NCBI GenBank assembly: GCA_036003885.1 | Contig: DASYSA010000590.1 | Coordinates: 1-6,920 of the forward strand | Length of the DNA stretch: 6,920 bases | Origin: DASYSA01 sp036003885 | Lineage (GTDB): Bacteria > Acidobacteriota > Blastocatellia > UBA7656 | Direction: 5' to 3' | In this document: positions 1 through 5,303 of the stretch, piece after piece | Layout: the number at the start of each line of letters is the position of its first letter | How positions within the stretch are numbered: position 1 is the first letter of the stretch | Notes under the pieces: model-generated | Database searches by the model: none | Told to the model about the DNA's origin: nothing | What the model saw: only the letters and a program-made list of their open reading frames with translations | Translations under genes and position numbers: made by a program

Positions 1-64
1 ACTCGATCTGTTCGACGGCACCCAGCTTAAACTCGCGTGTGAAAATCCTTCGAGCTATCGCCAC
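1..64 (-). CDS. IS3-family transposase OrfA, N-terminal fragment (cut by window edge)
   Basis: Reading the minus strand from a GTG at 64-62 gives VAIARRIFTREFKLGAVEQI followed by E, and then the window ends. The pattern RRxFTREFKLxAV is the typical N-terminus of the small helix-turn-helix protein OrfA of IS3-family elements, which binds the element ends and is normally joined to the OrfB integrase by a -1 frameshift. An in-frame TGA at 82-80 blocks upstream extension. A purine-rich Shine-Dalgarno (AAGGGAG) ends 5 bases before the GTG, so the start is well supported. Only 21 codons are visible, so whether the transposase is intact cannot be judged. Confidence 0.72.
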   Translation of the reverse strand, partial: MAIARRIFTREFKLGAVEQIE

Positions 65-127
65 AGTCGCTCCCTTCTCTCAGAAACTGTAGCTTAACTC
101 GTTGTCTCAAAAATGGGGCCCAGTCCA
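1..127 (-). mobile_element. Left end of an IS3-type insertion sequence
   Basis: Read on the minus strand from 127, the sequence begins TGGACTGGGCCCCATTTTTG, which resembles the TGGACTG..CCC terminal inverted repeats of many IS3-family elements. The OrfA start lies 63 bases inside this end, as is usual for the family. Outside position 127 the sequence changes directly to GTAGCTTGC, which is the head of the neighbouring repeat family, so 127/128 is the likely junction. The other end is outside the window, so the target duplication cannot be confirmed. Confidence 0.6.
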
Positions 128-130
128 GTA

Positions 131-264
131 GCTTGCTTTCAACCTAACACGACGCCGCCCAAGACCATCTTAAAGCCACGGGCGTCAGCCCGGGGTTGGC
201 TTGCTTTCAACCTAACACGACGCCGCCCAAGACCATCTTAAAGCCACGGGCGTCAGCCCGGGGT
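131..264. repeat. Two tandem copies of a 66-bp REP-like repeat
   Basis: The 66-base unit beginning GCTTGCTTTCAACC occurs at 131-196 and again at 199-264. The copies look identical and are joined by two bases (TG). Each unit ends with a small hairpin, CGGGC-GTCA-GCCCG, flanked by G/C. Short GC hairpins of this kind are typical of REP-like dispersed repeats found between genes in many bacteria. There is no open reading frame of interest in either copy. The array lies between the IS end and the 3' end of the minus-strand operon. Confidence 0.85.
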
Positions 265-349
265 AGCTTGCTTTCAACCTAAGCCCGGGTGACCAGGCCG
301 ACCCCGCATAGGTCGAAAGCAAGCTGCTACGGGCTTACGCCCGCAGCTT
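263..349. repeat. Third, partial copy of the repeat head with an inverted partner and hairpin
   Basis: GTAGCTTGCTTTCAACCT at 263-280 repeats the head of the 66-bp unit. After about 29 unrelated bases the same head returns inverted at 310-330 (GGTCGAAAGCAAGC.. with an extra GC), so 263-330 is a large imperfect inverted repeat. It is followed by a hairpin: AAGCTGC (321-327) pairs with GCAGCTT (343-349) around an inner CGGGC-TTAC-GCCCG stem. The minus-strand operon ends at 385 and would transcribe through this structure. There is no clear U-tract, so I do not call it an intrinsic terminator. Nothing else is visible from 350 to 384. Confidence 0.65.
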
Positions 350-384
350 TCTCCGCCTGACTCATACACGCAACCTGCCAGTCA

Positions 385-2172
385 CTATTCCTTCTTCATA
401 ATTCCGTACACCACCGACTCGGTCCTTCTCACACCTGTGTTCCGCAAACCTTCCTCTAGAAAAGGAGTCGAATCCAATACTGCAAGGTAGCCACCCGCCA
501 TCAACACGCCGTCGGGCCGATGCGTCCATTTCGAAATGTCAAACCAGGTGTAGTCCACAAACGCCATTCGAAGCCCCTCCGCTGTTCCAGTAGCCCGCAC
601 GGTTGGCTGCGGCACCAGTTCCGCCGAAACACCAGCCAGGATCCTGTTCGCGCGATAGACCTTCCCATCCCAGTCCGCAAGCCATAACTCACGCACCGCG
701 ACACCCAATCCATTGACCATCGTCACCGAGCCATCCGGTCCCCTGTTGAGTGTAATTCGCTCGCGCCGCATCTCGCTCTTGCGGATCTTTAGATGCGCCG
801 GCACTCGCGCCGAAACCCACCCCGCCGCCAAATGTTGGTCCTCAGTCCAATCGATAGATCGCCCGCCACTCTCGCCTCCTCCGCCGCCTCGGTAGCCGTA
901 AAAGGGCCCGATCTCGGGGGTCAGTTCGGTCTCATATCCGTAGTGGAGCCCATCGCCAGGCGTCAGAGGAGCGTAAAAGGCGCTCCACCCAACCGTAGTC
1001 GCTCGATGGGTAGTCTCATCCAGAATCGTGACTGCGGCCGTCCGACATTTGCTACTCCAGCCTTCGGACAGAAGCGAGTAGCCCGACACAGCTACGCAGG
1101 TTATCAAGGAGATTGTCGGCACGGTCCACAAGAGCCATATCTTCTTCTTCTTTCGCGAAAGCACGAAAAGATTCAACGGCCCAATGACAATGACAAACAG
1201 AAGCATCAGCAGAAACAGTCCGCGCACCGGCACAGTCAAACTGTCCACCACTGGAAAGAGCCGGTTCGCTTCCCCCGGCTCGAGAGTCGAGGAGCTCCGG
1301 TACGGCAACTGCGATTGAGTCCACTCCTGTTGAAGGTATTTCCAATCATCGCTGCTGAAGAGCTTCGGTTCGCGGGTTGTGACGAGGGTCTCACCGAAGC
1401 CCACGCAATACGTAGGTATCGAACCGATAATTCTCTTTCTCAGGTGCCAGGGCTCAGGGACTTGCCAATCCCCCAGTATCAGGAGCGTGCCTCCGCACTC
1501 GACGAAATGCCACAGGGCCGCTGAAACGTCAGGCGGCATCCCGCGCATTTCATCCTCCGTGACGACTATCCCATCAAAGCTCGAATACCCGAGCCAGTTT
1601 GCGCTCCACTCAGTCGCGGGGATGCCCGAAAGAAACGACGCAAACTGCGGGGCTGGTTTCCCAGTTAGCGCGGCCAAAGCCAGGGACTCGAATTGCCTCT
1701 TCTGGGCGCCCTGACTGATGAAGACGCAGGGACGATTATCCCCGGGCGACACGACGTCAATTTGAACAGGACCGCTCTGTCGCTCTCCATCGATTGTCAC
1801 GGCAAGACCACTTCCGTAAATCGGCAGGACAGGAACACACATTGAGACTACAACCGAGGAGGCAGGTTGTACGGTTATCGTTCGCGAGACTTCGTCGAGT
1901 CCCGCGCTGCCCCGATAACTCGTTTCAGGAATTGTGACACGCACTGAATGGGCCCTCTGCGTGGCCCGATTCGATACGACGATCCGGTACTCCACGTATC
2001 CGTGGCTGCGGCTGCCCAGCGGCACGGGATCCGAGCTCACAACGATGTCGCCGAAGGCTGCAGTTCGGCCTGCTCCAGCTGCCGGGCCGATGCCCCTAAG
2101 TTGAAGCTCTGAGGCCGTTGCACCCGAGCTAACGGCGACACCAACGCTCAGCAGCAAAATCGTCCGAAGCAA
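385..2172 (-). CDS. Secreted/membrane-anchored protein with amidotransferase-like domain, in MoxR operon
   Basis: The product is about 595 aa with a hydrophobic N-terminus (MLRTILLLSVGVAVSSGATA) that reads as a signal peptide with cleavage near residue 20. Residues about 40-145 are beta-rich and resemble an Ig-like domain. Residues about 193-236 (WLGYSSFDGIVVT ... CGGTLLILGDW) match the pattern of class I glutamine amidotransferase-like domains seen in Planctomycetes and Acidobacteria membrane proteins; I see no clear catalytic triad. Two membrane segments follow at about 317-338 and 345-369, separated by a KKKK loop. The C-terminal part, about 225 residues, is beta-rich with a glycine run at 429-437. 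I chose the TTG at 2172 because AAAGGAG lies 7 bases upstream; a TTG at 2196 is possible (603 aa) but has no such site. With this start the gene begins 4 bases after the moxR-like stop, so the two are co-transcribed. Its molecular role is unknown. Confidence 0.85.
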   Translation of the reverse strand: MLRTILLLSVGVAVSSGATASELQLRGIGPAAGAGRTAAFGDIVVSSDPVPLGSRSHGYVEYRIVVSNRATQRAHSVRVTIPETSYRGSAGLDEVSRTITVQPASSVVVSMCVPVLPIYGSGLAVTIDGERQSGPVQIDVVSPGDNRPCVFISQGAQKRQFESLALAALTGKPAPQFASFLSGIPATEWSANWLGYSSFDGIVVTEDEMRGMPPDVSAALWHFVECGGTLLILGDWQVPEPWHLRKRIIGSIPTYCVGFGETLVTTREPKLFSSDDWKYLQQEWTQSQLPYRSSSTLEPGEANRLFPVVDSLTVPVRGLFLLMLLFVIVIGPLNLFVLSRKKKKIWLLWTVPTISLITCVAVSGYSLLSEGWSSKCRTAAVTILDETTHRATTVGWSAFYAPLTPGDGLHYGYETELTPEIGPFYGYRGGGGGESGGRSIDWTEDQHLAAGWVSARVPAHLKIRKSEMRRERITLNRGPDGSVTMVNGLGVAVRELWLADWDGKVYRANRILAGVSAELVPQPTVRATGTAEGLRMAFVDYTWFDISKWTHRPDGVLMAGGYLAVLDSTPFLEEGLRNTGVRRTESVVYGIMKKE

Positions 2173-2176
2173 AGCG

Positions 2177-3229
2177 CTACTCCTTTCGAGCTTCAATGGC
2201 GATATCGGCGGGCAGCTTCAGTCCCGTTTCGTCCAGCTCAGACAGAACGCTATCGATAACCGCAAAGGCATCTACTCGATCGAACCTCGCCTTGTAGCTG
2301 AGAACCAATCGGTGATTCAAGACTCCGGATGCGACCGCCTTCACGTCTTCAAACCCAACGGTCGGCCTCCCCGCAAGCAAGGCGTAGCCGCGCGCAGCCT
2401 CCGCAATTGCGATCGCGGCTCGAGGAGATGCTCCATAGACCACGTACTGGCGCACCGCCTCGGTGGCTTCAACCGCATTCGAGTGAGTTGCCGCAACCAG
2501 CCGCGAGATGTATCTCGACACGAGCCTGGGCAGATACACCCTGTCCATAACGGCGAACACCTGTTGCAACTCCGCGGCTCCGAGAGTCCAGGAAGGTTGA
2601 GGCGACTCGCCTCGCCTGCGAGTCGAGATGATTCGGTCGAGCGTCTCCACCTCTACATTGTTGACGGTCAGCTTGAAGAGGAACCGGTCCAGTTGTGCTT
2701 CCGGGAGCGGATAGGTGCCTTCCAGCTCAATGGGATTCTGGGAGGCCAGGACGAAGAAGGGATCGGGCAATGGCCGGGTCGTTCCGAGCAAGGTCACATT
2801 CTGCTCTTGCATTGCTTCGAGGAGCGCCGACTGAGTCTTGGGCGACGCGCGATTGATCTCATCGGCCAGCAGAAGGTTGGTGAAGATGGGACCCGGGTGG
2901 AAACTCATCTCACGTTTGCCGTCCGTCCCGTCCTCGAGTATGTGTGTGCCGAGGATGTCGCCCGGCATCAAATCGGGCGTGAACTGAACTCGCTTGAACT
3001 CGAGGTTTAGAATCTGCCCAAGGGCCTTCACCAGGGCTGTCTTTCCAACCCCAGGCAAACCCTCGAGGAGTATGTGGCCTCGGCTCAGGATGGCCACCAG
3101 GACCATGCGGTGAAGATCGGAGCGGCCCAGCAGGATTGTGTCGAGCTGTTCGAGCGTCTTCAGGGCCAGCTCGACTGCCGGTCTCAGTTCTTCCGGTTGC
3201 AGCAGTATTTCGCGTGTGGGTTCTTGCAT
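2177..3229 (-). CDS. MoxR-family AAA+ ATPase
   Basis: This is a full-length 350-aa MoxR-type AAA+ ATPase. Walker A is GLPGVGKT (57-64), Walker B is LLLADEINR (119-127) followed by the family-typical ASPKTQSALLEAMQE. Sensor 1 is ASQNP (162-166), the DRF at 181-183 follows PEAQL and carries the likely arginine finger, and GASPRA (266-271) holds the sensor 2 arginine. MoxR ATPases are thought to act as chaperones that assemble or activate partner proteins, often secreted or metal-binding, and are usually encoded beside DUF58 and VWA-domain genes. Here the neighbours are two membrane proteins instead: the coiled-coil protein ends 44 bases upstream and the amidotransferase-like protein begins just downstream. 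The ATG at 3229 has only a weak Shine-Dalgarno site, but the N-terminal length is normal for the family. The family call is secure; the substrate is unknown. Confidence 0.95.
   Translation of the reverse strand: MQEPTREILLQPEELRPAVELALKTLEQLDTILLGRSDLHRMVLVAILSRGHILLEGLPGVGKTALVKALGQILNLEFKRVQFTPDLMPGDILGTHILEDGTDGKREMSFHPGPIFTNLLLADEINRASPKTQSALLEAMQEQNVTLLGTTRPLPDPFFVLASQNPIELEGTYPLPEAQLDRFLFKLTVNNVEVETLDRIISTRRRGESPQPSWTLGAAELQQVFAVMDRVYLPRLVSRYISRLVAATHSNAVEATEAVRQYVVYGASPRAAIAIAEAARGYALLAGRPTVGFEDVKAVASGVLNHRLVLSYKARFDRVDAFAVIDSVLSELDETGLKLPADIAIEARKE
2180..2186 (-). promoter_or_regulatory. Ribosome binding site deciding the 385-2172 gene start
   Basis: AAAGGAG on the minus strand lies inside the last codons of the upstream ATPase gene and 7 bases before the TTG at 2172-2170. 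It supports that start over the TTG at 2196. The arrangement suggests translational coupling to the upstream gene. Confidence 0.6.
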
Positions 3230-3273
3230 CGTTGGCTAACTGCAATTCTGGGGGGTCGTTGGTTGGTCAGACT

Positions 3274-4698
3274 TCAATGTCTTTCAAAGTAGCGCTTGAC
3301 TGCGCCCTTGTGCCGCGGCAGAACGCTTTGAGTGAAGGCGGACCCGCCGCCGGAGCTTGCGCCCGAAAGCGCCCCGGAGCGCGCGGCGCCGCTCTTCTCT
3401 ACCGATGGTGCTCCCACGCTACGGCCTACGAGCTGGCTGTCTTTGAGGCCGGCCAGCACCGAAGGCGAGAGAACCTGCTCCTTAAACTTCGCTCCCCGCT
3501 CTGAAGTTCCGTCGCTCCAGGTCATTGGAGCATCGGCCCGGCCTCGATCGACTCCGCCGCTGCCTGGGGTGCTCCAGGCGGCCATCAAATCCGCTACCGA
3601 CATATCGCCTGCGTTCTCCGCGAGAAACTCGGCGAGACCCGCGCTGTCGCACTTGCCGGCATTCTCACACTTCTTCAGAGTCTTTAAGTCTATCAGTCCC
3701 GCGTCGCGCAGTTTAGCCAGACGCTCGGATAGCTTGCCCTTTGACTTGCCCAGAGCGGCAGATAATTGCTTGAGCTGTTCTTTGCTGAGCGAACCGGCTT
3801 TGAGAGCGTCCAGAGTTTCCTGTGAGAGACCACTGTCCGCGAGATCATCCGCCCCCGTCGCGGACTGGGTCAGGTCTGACAGCTCCTTCATCGATTCGGT
3901 CATGAGCTTTGAATCCAGGGCGCCGCCTTCGTCGGTCAACGCCTTCGAGAGAGCCTCAGCCTGGCCCAGCCGTTCTGAGTTCGCGGCCATCTTCTCTGTA
4001 GCTTCCTGGGTAGTCTTTGCAACCGCGTCTTGAAGGTGATCGAGGGCCTCCCAGGTCCTGGCCGGATCCTCGCCCGAAGCATCGGAACGAATCTCGGCCA
4101 GCTTCTGCTCGAGTGAATCAGCTTTGACTTCCTCGATGATATCTTCTTTCTTCAGCGCCTCGATCTCGCCCGCGAGCTTGTCAGCCTCGCGTGCGATATC
4201 AAGCGGGCGATCCTCAGTCATCGCGGCGAAGTGGACGGGGACGACAAAACTGATCGTGACGAAGAACGCTGCCGATATAAAGAGACCCGAGGCCCGACGG
4301 CCCTTCCAACGCAGGCGAGGAGCCATGATGGACGGCATCCGCGCAACCCAGTCTCCCATATCGGTCTGCTCCTCAGCCATTAACAGACCGCCACATCCAC
4401 TTTGGCGATCCAACACGGCCCGGACTGCAGACTGAGACGGCATCCGCCTTCTCGCCAGGATCAGGGCGCAAGCAACGATCGGTATTATCGCAAGCGCTCC
4501 CCACAACAGCATCCGGGTCGAGGCGCCGGCTGCGGCTCGGAGCGCCAGCACGATCGTGCCCCAGGCGAACAGCCACATCGTTACCAGGCTCAGCAGGTAC
4601 TTCAGCACGAGGAGACCCTGTATCCTGAAGGCGAATCTTCGGATCGTGCGGTCATGAAACTGACCACTTTCAGAGTTATTCCTGGAGGTCTGAGCCAT
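3274..4698 (-). CDS. Three-TM coiled-coil protein, first gene of MoxR operon
   Basis: The product is 474 aa from the ATG at 4698. Membrane segments are at about 28-52, 63-83 and 137-158. After these comes a long charged helical stretch (about 165-275, rich in A, E, K, L) that is probably coiled coil, then a small domain with SLSKEQLKQLSAAL (303-316) and a paired-cysteine segment CENAGKC (344-350). The tail from about 376 is Gly/Ser-rich and low in order, but ends in a conserved-looking motif, SVLPRHKGAVKRYFER (458-473). I recall similar three-TM proteins with an RYFE-like end next to MoxR ATPases in Planctomycetes and Acidobacteria; this is family memory, not a search result. The reading frame stays open up to 5049, but the added 117 residues (KCEIRSAKCEI, SHFAFRNSHFAFR) are only a translation of intergenic heptamer repeats, so I reject that start. 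It probably forms a membrane complex with the ATPase; this is inferred from position only. Confidence 0.8.
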   Translation of the reverse strand: MAQTSRNNSESGQFHDRTIRRFAFRIQGLLVLKYLLSLVTMWLFAWGTIVLALRAAAGASTRMLLWGALAIIPIVACALILARRRMPSQSAVRAVLDRQSGCGGLLMAEEQTDMGDWVARMPSIMAPRLRWKGRRASGLFISAAFFVTISFVVPVHFAAMTEDRPLDIAREADKLAGEIEALKKEDIIEEVKADSLEQKLAEIRSDASGEDPARTWEALDHLQDAVAKTTQEATEKMAANSERLGQAEALSKALTDEGGALDSKLMTESMKELSDLTQSATGADDLADSGLSQETLDALKAGSLSKEQLKQLSAALGKSKGKLSERLAKLRDAGLIDLKTLKKCENAGKCDSAGLAEFLAENAGDMSVADLMAAWSTPGSGGVDRGRADAPMTWSDGTSERGAKFKEQVLSPSVLAGLKDSQLVGRSVGAPSVEKSGAARSGALSGASSGGGSAFTQSVLPRHKGAVKRYFERH

Positions 4699-4704
4699 GT
4701 GGGA

Positions 4705-4733
4705 AAGATAGCGAATGCTACGCTTTGGAGCAA
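4705..4733 (-). promoter_or_regulatory. Possible promoter of the MoxR operon, perhaps leaderless
   Basis: On the minus strand TTGCTC (4733-4728) and TATCTT (4710-4705) are separated by 17 bases. The ATG at 4698 begins 7 bases after the -10 box, and no Shine-Dalgarno site precedes it. This would fit a leaderless transcript starting at or near the A of the ATG. The boxes are weak matches, so this is tentative. Confidence 0.3.
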
Positions 4734-4735
4734 AC

Positions 4736-4786
4736 CGAAATGCGAAATGCGAATTTCGAAATGCGAAGTGCGAAATGCGATTTCGG
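4736..4786. repeat. Heptamer repeat block 1 (GCGAAAT type)
   Basis: About seven imperfect 7-bp units run in tandem: GAAAT, GCGAAAT, GCGAATT, TCGAAAT, GCGAAGT, GCGAAAT, GCGATTT. The block starts 38 bases upstream of the MoxR-operon start codon. It pairs with an inverted block at 4882-4943; the 17 bases at 4764-4780 are the exact reverse complement of 4910-4926. Period-7 short tandem repeats of this kind are intergenic elements of unknown function in several bacterial groups. Confidence 0.85.
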
Positions 4787-4881
4787 AAAAACTCGGACTT
4801 CGCGGTTCGCAGCTCCTTTCCTTTCGTCTTCGCGCACAGGACCGACTTTGACGTAAGCAATCGCCAATTGGTTGCAAAGGG

Positions 4882-4943
4882 GAAGTGCGAAAATTCGGAT
4901 CGCGGAATTTCGCATTTCGCACTTCGAATTTCGCATTTCGTCG
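4882..4943. repeat. Heptamer repeat block 2, inverted relative to block 1
   Basis: The block opens with GAAGTGCGAAA in the direct orientation and then switches to inverted 7-bp units (GGAATTT, CGCATTT, CGCACTT, CGAATTT, CGCATTT) from about 4904. Together with block 1 it can form a long imperfect stem enclosing about 95 bases (4787-4881). In that enclosed stretch I see no gene or clear signal. The block ends about 30 bases before the promoter of the riboswitch leader. Confidence 0.82.
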
Positions 4944-4974
4944 CTTTGCTTATCGTCGCATAAGAAAGTTTTTC

Positions 4975-5003
4975 TTGACGTCGTGGCGCACAAAGGTTAT
5001 TCT
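4975..5003 (+). promoter_or_regulatory. Sigma70-type promoter of the riboswitch-thrC operon
   Basis: TTGACG at 4975-4980 and TATTCT at 4998-5003 are separated by exactly 17 bases, which is the ideal spacing. Transcription would begin near 5009-5012, about 10 bases before the first aptamer, giving a leader of about 290 nt before the start codon at 5304. The close fit between predicted start and aptamer start strengthens both calls. Confidence 0.7.
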
Positions 5004-5019
5004 GCTGGTTCACTGTAGG

Positions 5020-5073
5020 AACGTGGTGATTTAATACAAATTGCTCCACGTTAAAAATGTGCTAAATCGGTGC
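5020..5073 (+). promoter_or_regulatory. SAM-II-type riboswitch aptamer, copy A
   Basis: The stem P1 is AACGTGG (5020-5026) with CCACGTT (5046-5052). Its loop holds the SAM-II signature GATTTAA (5028-5034) and TTGC (5041-5044). The 3' strand AAAAATGT (5053-5060) and GCTAAA (5061-5066) matches the conserved AAAUGU.GCUAAA segment that folds back into the loop as the H-type pseudoknot and forms the SAM pocket. The P2a pairing TTGC with GC(T)AA is present; P2b is weak (at best TAC 5035-5037 with GTG 5070-5072). SAM-II aptamers sense S-adenosylmethionine and usually turn off methionine and sulfur metabolism genes. A terminator starts 14 bases downstream. A member of the related SAM-V family is the main alternative. 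Confidence 0.82.
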
Positions 5074-5087
5074 GGCAAAGTTTCAGG

Positions 5088-5125
5088 AACCCTGCGCATG
5101 ATTTAGCGCGGGGTTTTTCGTTTTT
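5088..5125 (+). terminator. Intrinsic terminator A, partner of aptamer A
   Basis: AACCCTGCGC (5088-5097) pairs with GCGCGGGGTT (5106-5115) in a 10-bp stem with one G-U pair and an 8-base loop, followed by TTTTT, CG, TTTTT. The loop and 3' arm GATTTAGCGCG (5100-5110) can instead pair with TGTGCTAAATC (5058-5068) of the aptamer over 11 base pairs with two wobbles. That gives an antiterminator when the aptamer is not bound. Confidence 0.9.
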
Positions 5126-5143
5126 GCTCTTTACACCAACCAT

Positions 5144-5195
5144 ACGTGGCGATTTAAAGGCTACTTGCTCCACGGAAAAAACTGCTAAACAGCCC
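5144..5195 (+). promoter_or_regulatory. SAM-II-type riboswitch aptamer, copy B
   Basis: This is a second, diverged aptamer. P1 is CGTGG (5145-5149) with CCACG (5170-5174). The loop again has GATTTAA (5151-5157) and TTGC (5165-5168), and the 3' strand is AAAAAACT (5176-5183) then GCTAAA (5184-5189). P2b is strong here: GGCT (5159-5162) with AGCC (5191-5194). The A in the usual AAAUGU element is changed to AAACU, so its affinity may differ from copy A. The core elements keep the same order and nearly the same spacing as in copy A, which points to duplication or repeated acquisition of one regulatory module. Confidence 0.8.
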
Positions 5196-5207
5196 GGGAA
5201 GAATTCG

Positions 5208-5248
5208 AAAAACCCCGCGCTAGTTTGGCGCGGGGTTTTTTTCTTTTT
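5208..5248 (+). terminator. Intrinsic terminator B, partner of aptamer B
   Basis: AACCCCGCGC (5211-5220) pairs perfectly with GCGCGGGGTT (5228-5237) around a 7-base loop, extended by A-U pairs (5208-5210) and followed by TTTTTTTCTTTTT. GTTTGGCG (5223-5230) can pair with TGCTAAAC (5183-5190) of aptamer B, the same alternative pairing as in copy A. It ends 55 bases before the start codon, so read-through is needed to express the downstream genes. Confidence 0.93.
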
Positions 5249-5290
5249 GGCCTGATTGTCGCCGCTGCGGGGGGGGCAGGTGATTGCGAC

Positions 5291-5296
5291 AGGAGG
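5291..5296 (+). promoter_or_regulatory. Ribosome binding site deciding the thrC-like start
   Basis: A perfect AGGAGG lies 7 bases before the ATG at 5304. It rules out the in-frame TTG at 5256, which sits just 8 bases after the terminator U-tract and would add 16 residues not expected in the family. Confidence 0.85.
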
Positions 5297-5303
5297 TCAA
5301 CTC

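Noticed and set aside
131..282. CRISPR-like array
   Set aside because: The repeat unit is 66 bp with only two bases between copies, so there are no spacers of regular length.
321..349. Hairpin considered as the terminator of the MoxR operon
   Set aside because: It has a bulged stem and no U-tract on the minus strand, and it shares sequence with the repeat family, so it is better described as part of the repeats.
793..1524. 243-codon open frame on the plus strand, opposite the membrane protein gene
   Set aside because: It is antisense to a gene with signal peptide and membrane segments, has no recognisable domain, and has the Arg/Pro/Ser-rich look of a shadow frame.
3332..4033. 233-codon plus-strand open frame opposite the coiled-coil gene
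   Set aside because: Its Ser/Arg/Ala-rich composition mirrors the opposite coding strand, and it has no ribosome binding site or domain.
4699..5049. 117-residue N-terminal extension of the coiled-coil protein
   Set aside because: It only translates the heptamer repeats (SHFAFRNSHFAFR-like text) and part of aptamer A; the ATG at 4698 gives a normal cytoplasmic start before the first membrane segment.
5070..5255. 61-codon plus-strand open frame that could be a leader peptide
   Set aside because: It spans terminator A, aptamer B and terminator B, which explain the sequence better as structured RNA; no ribosome binding site or codon run typical of attenuator peptides is seen.
5256..5303. In-frame TTG extension of the thrC-like gene
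   Set aside because: It starts right after the terminator and includes the AGGAGG site that serves the ATG at 5304.
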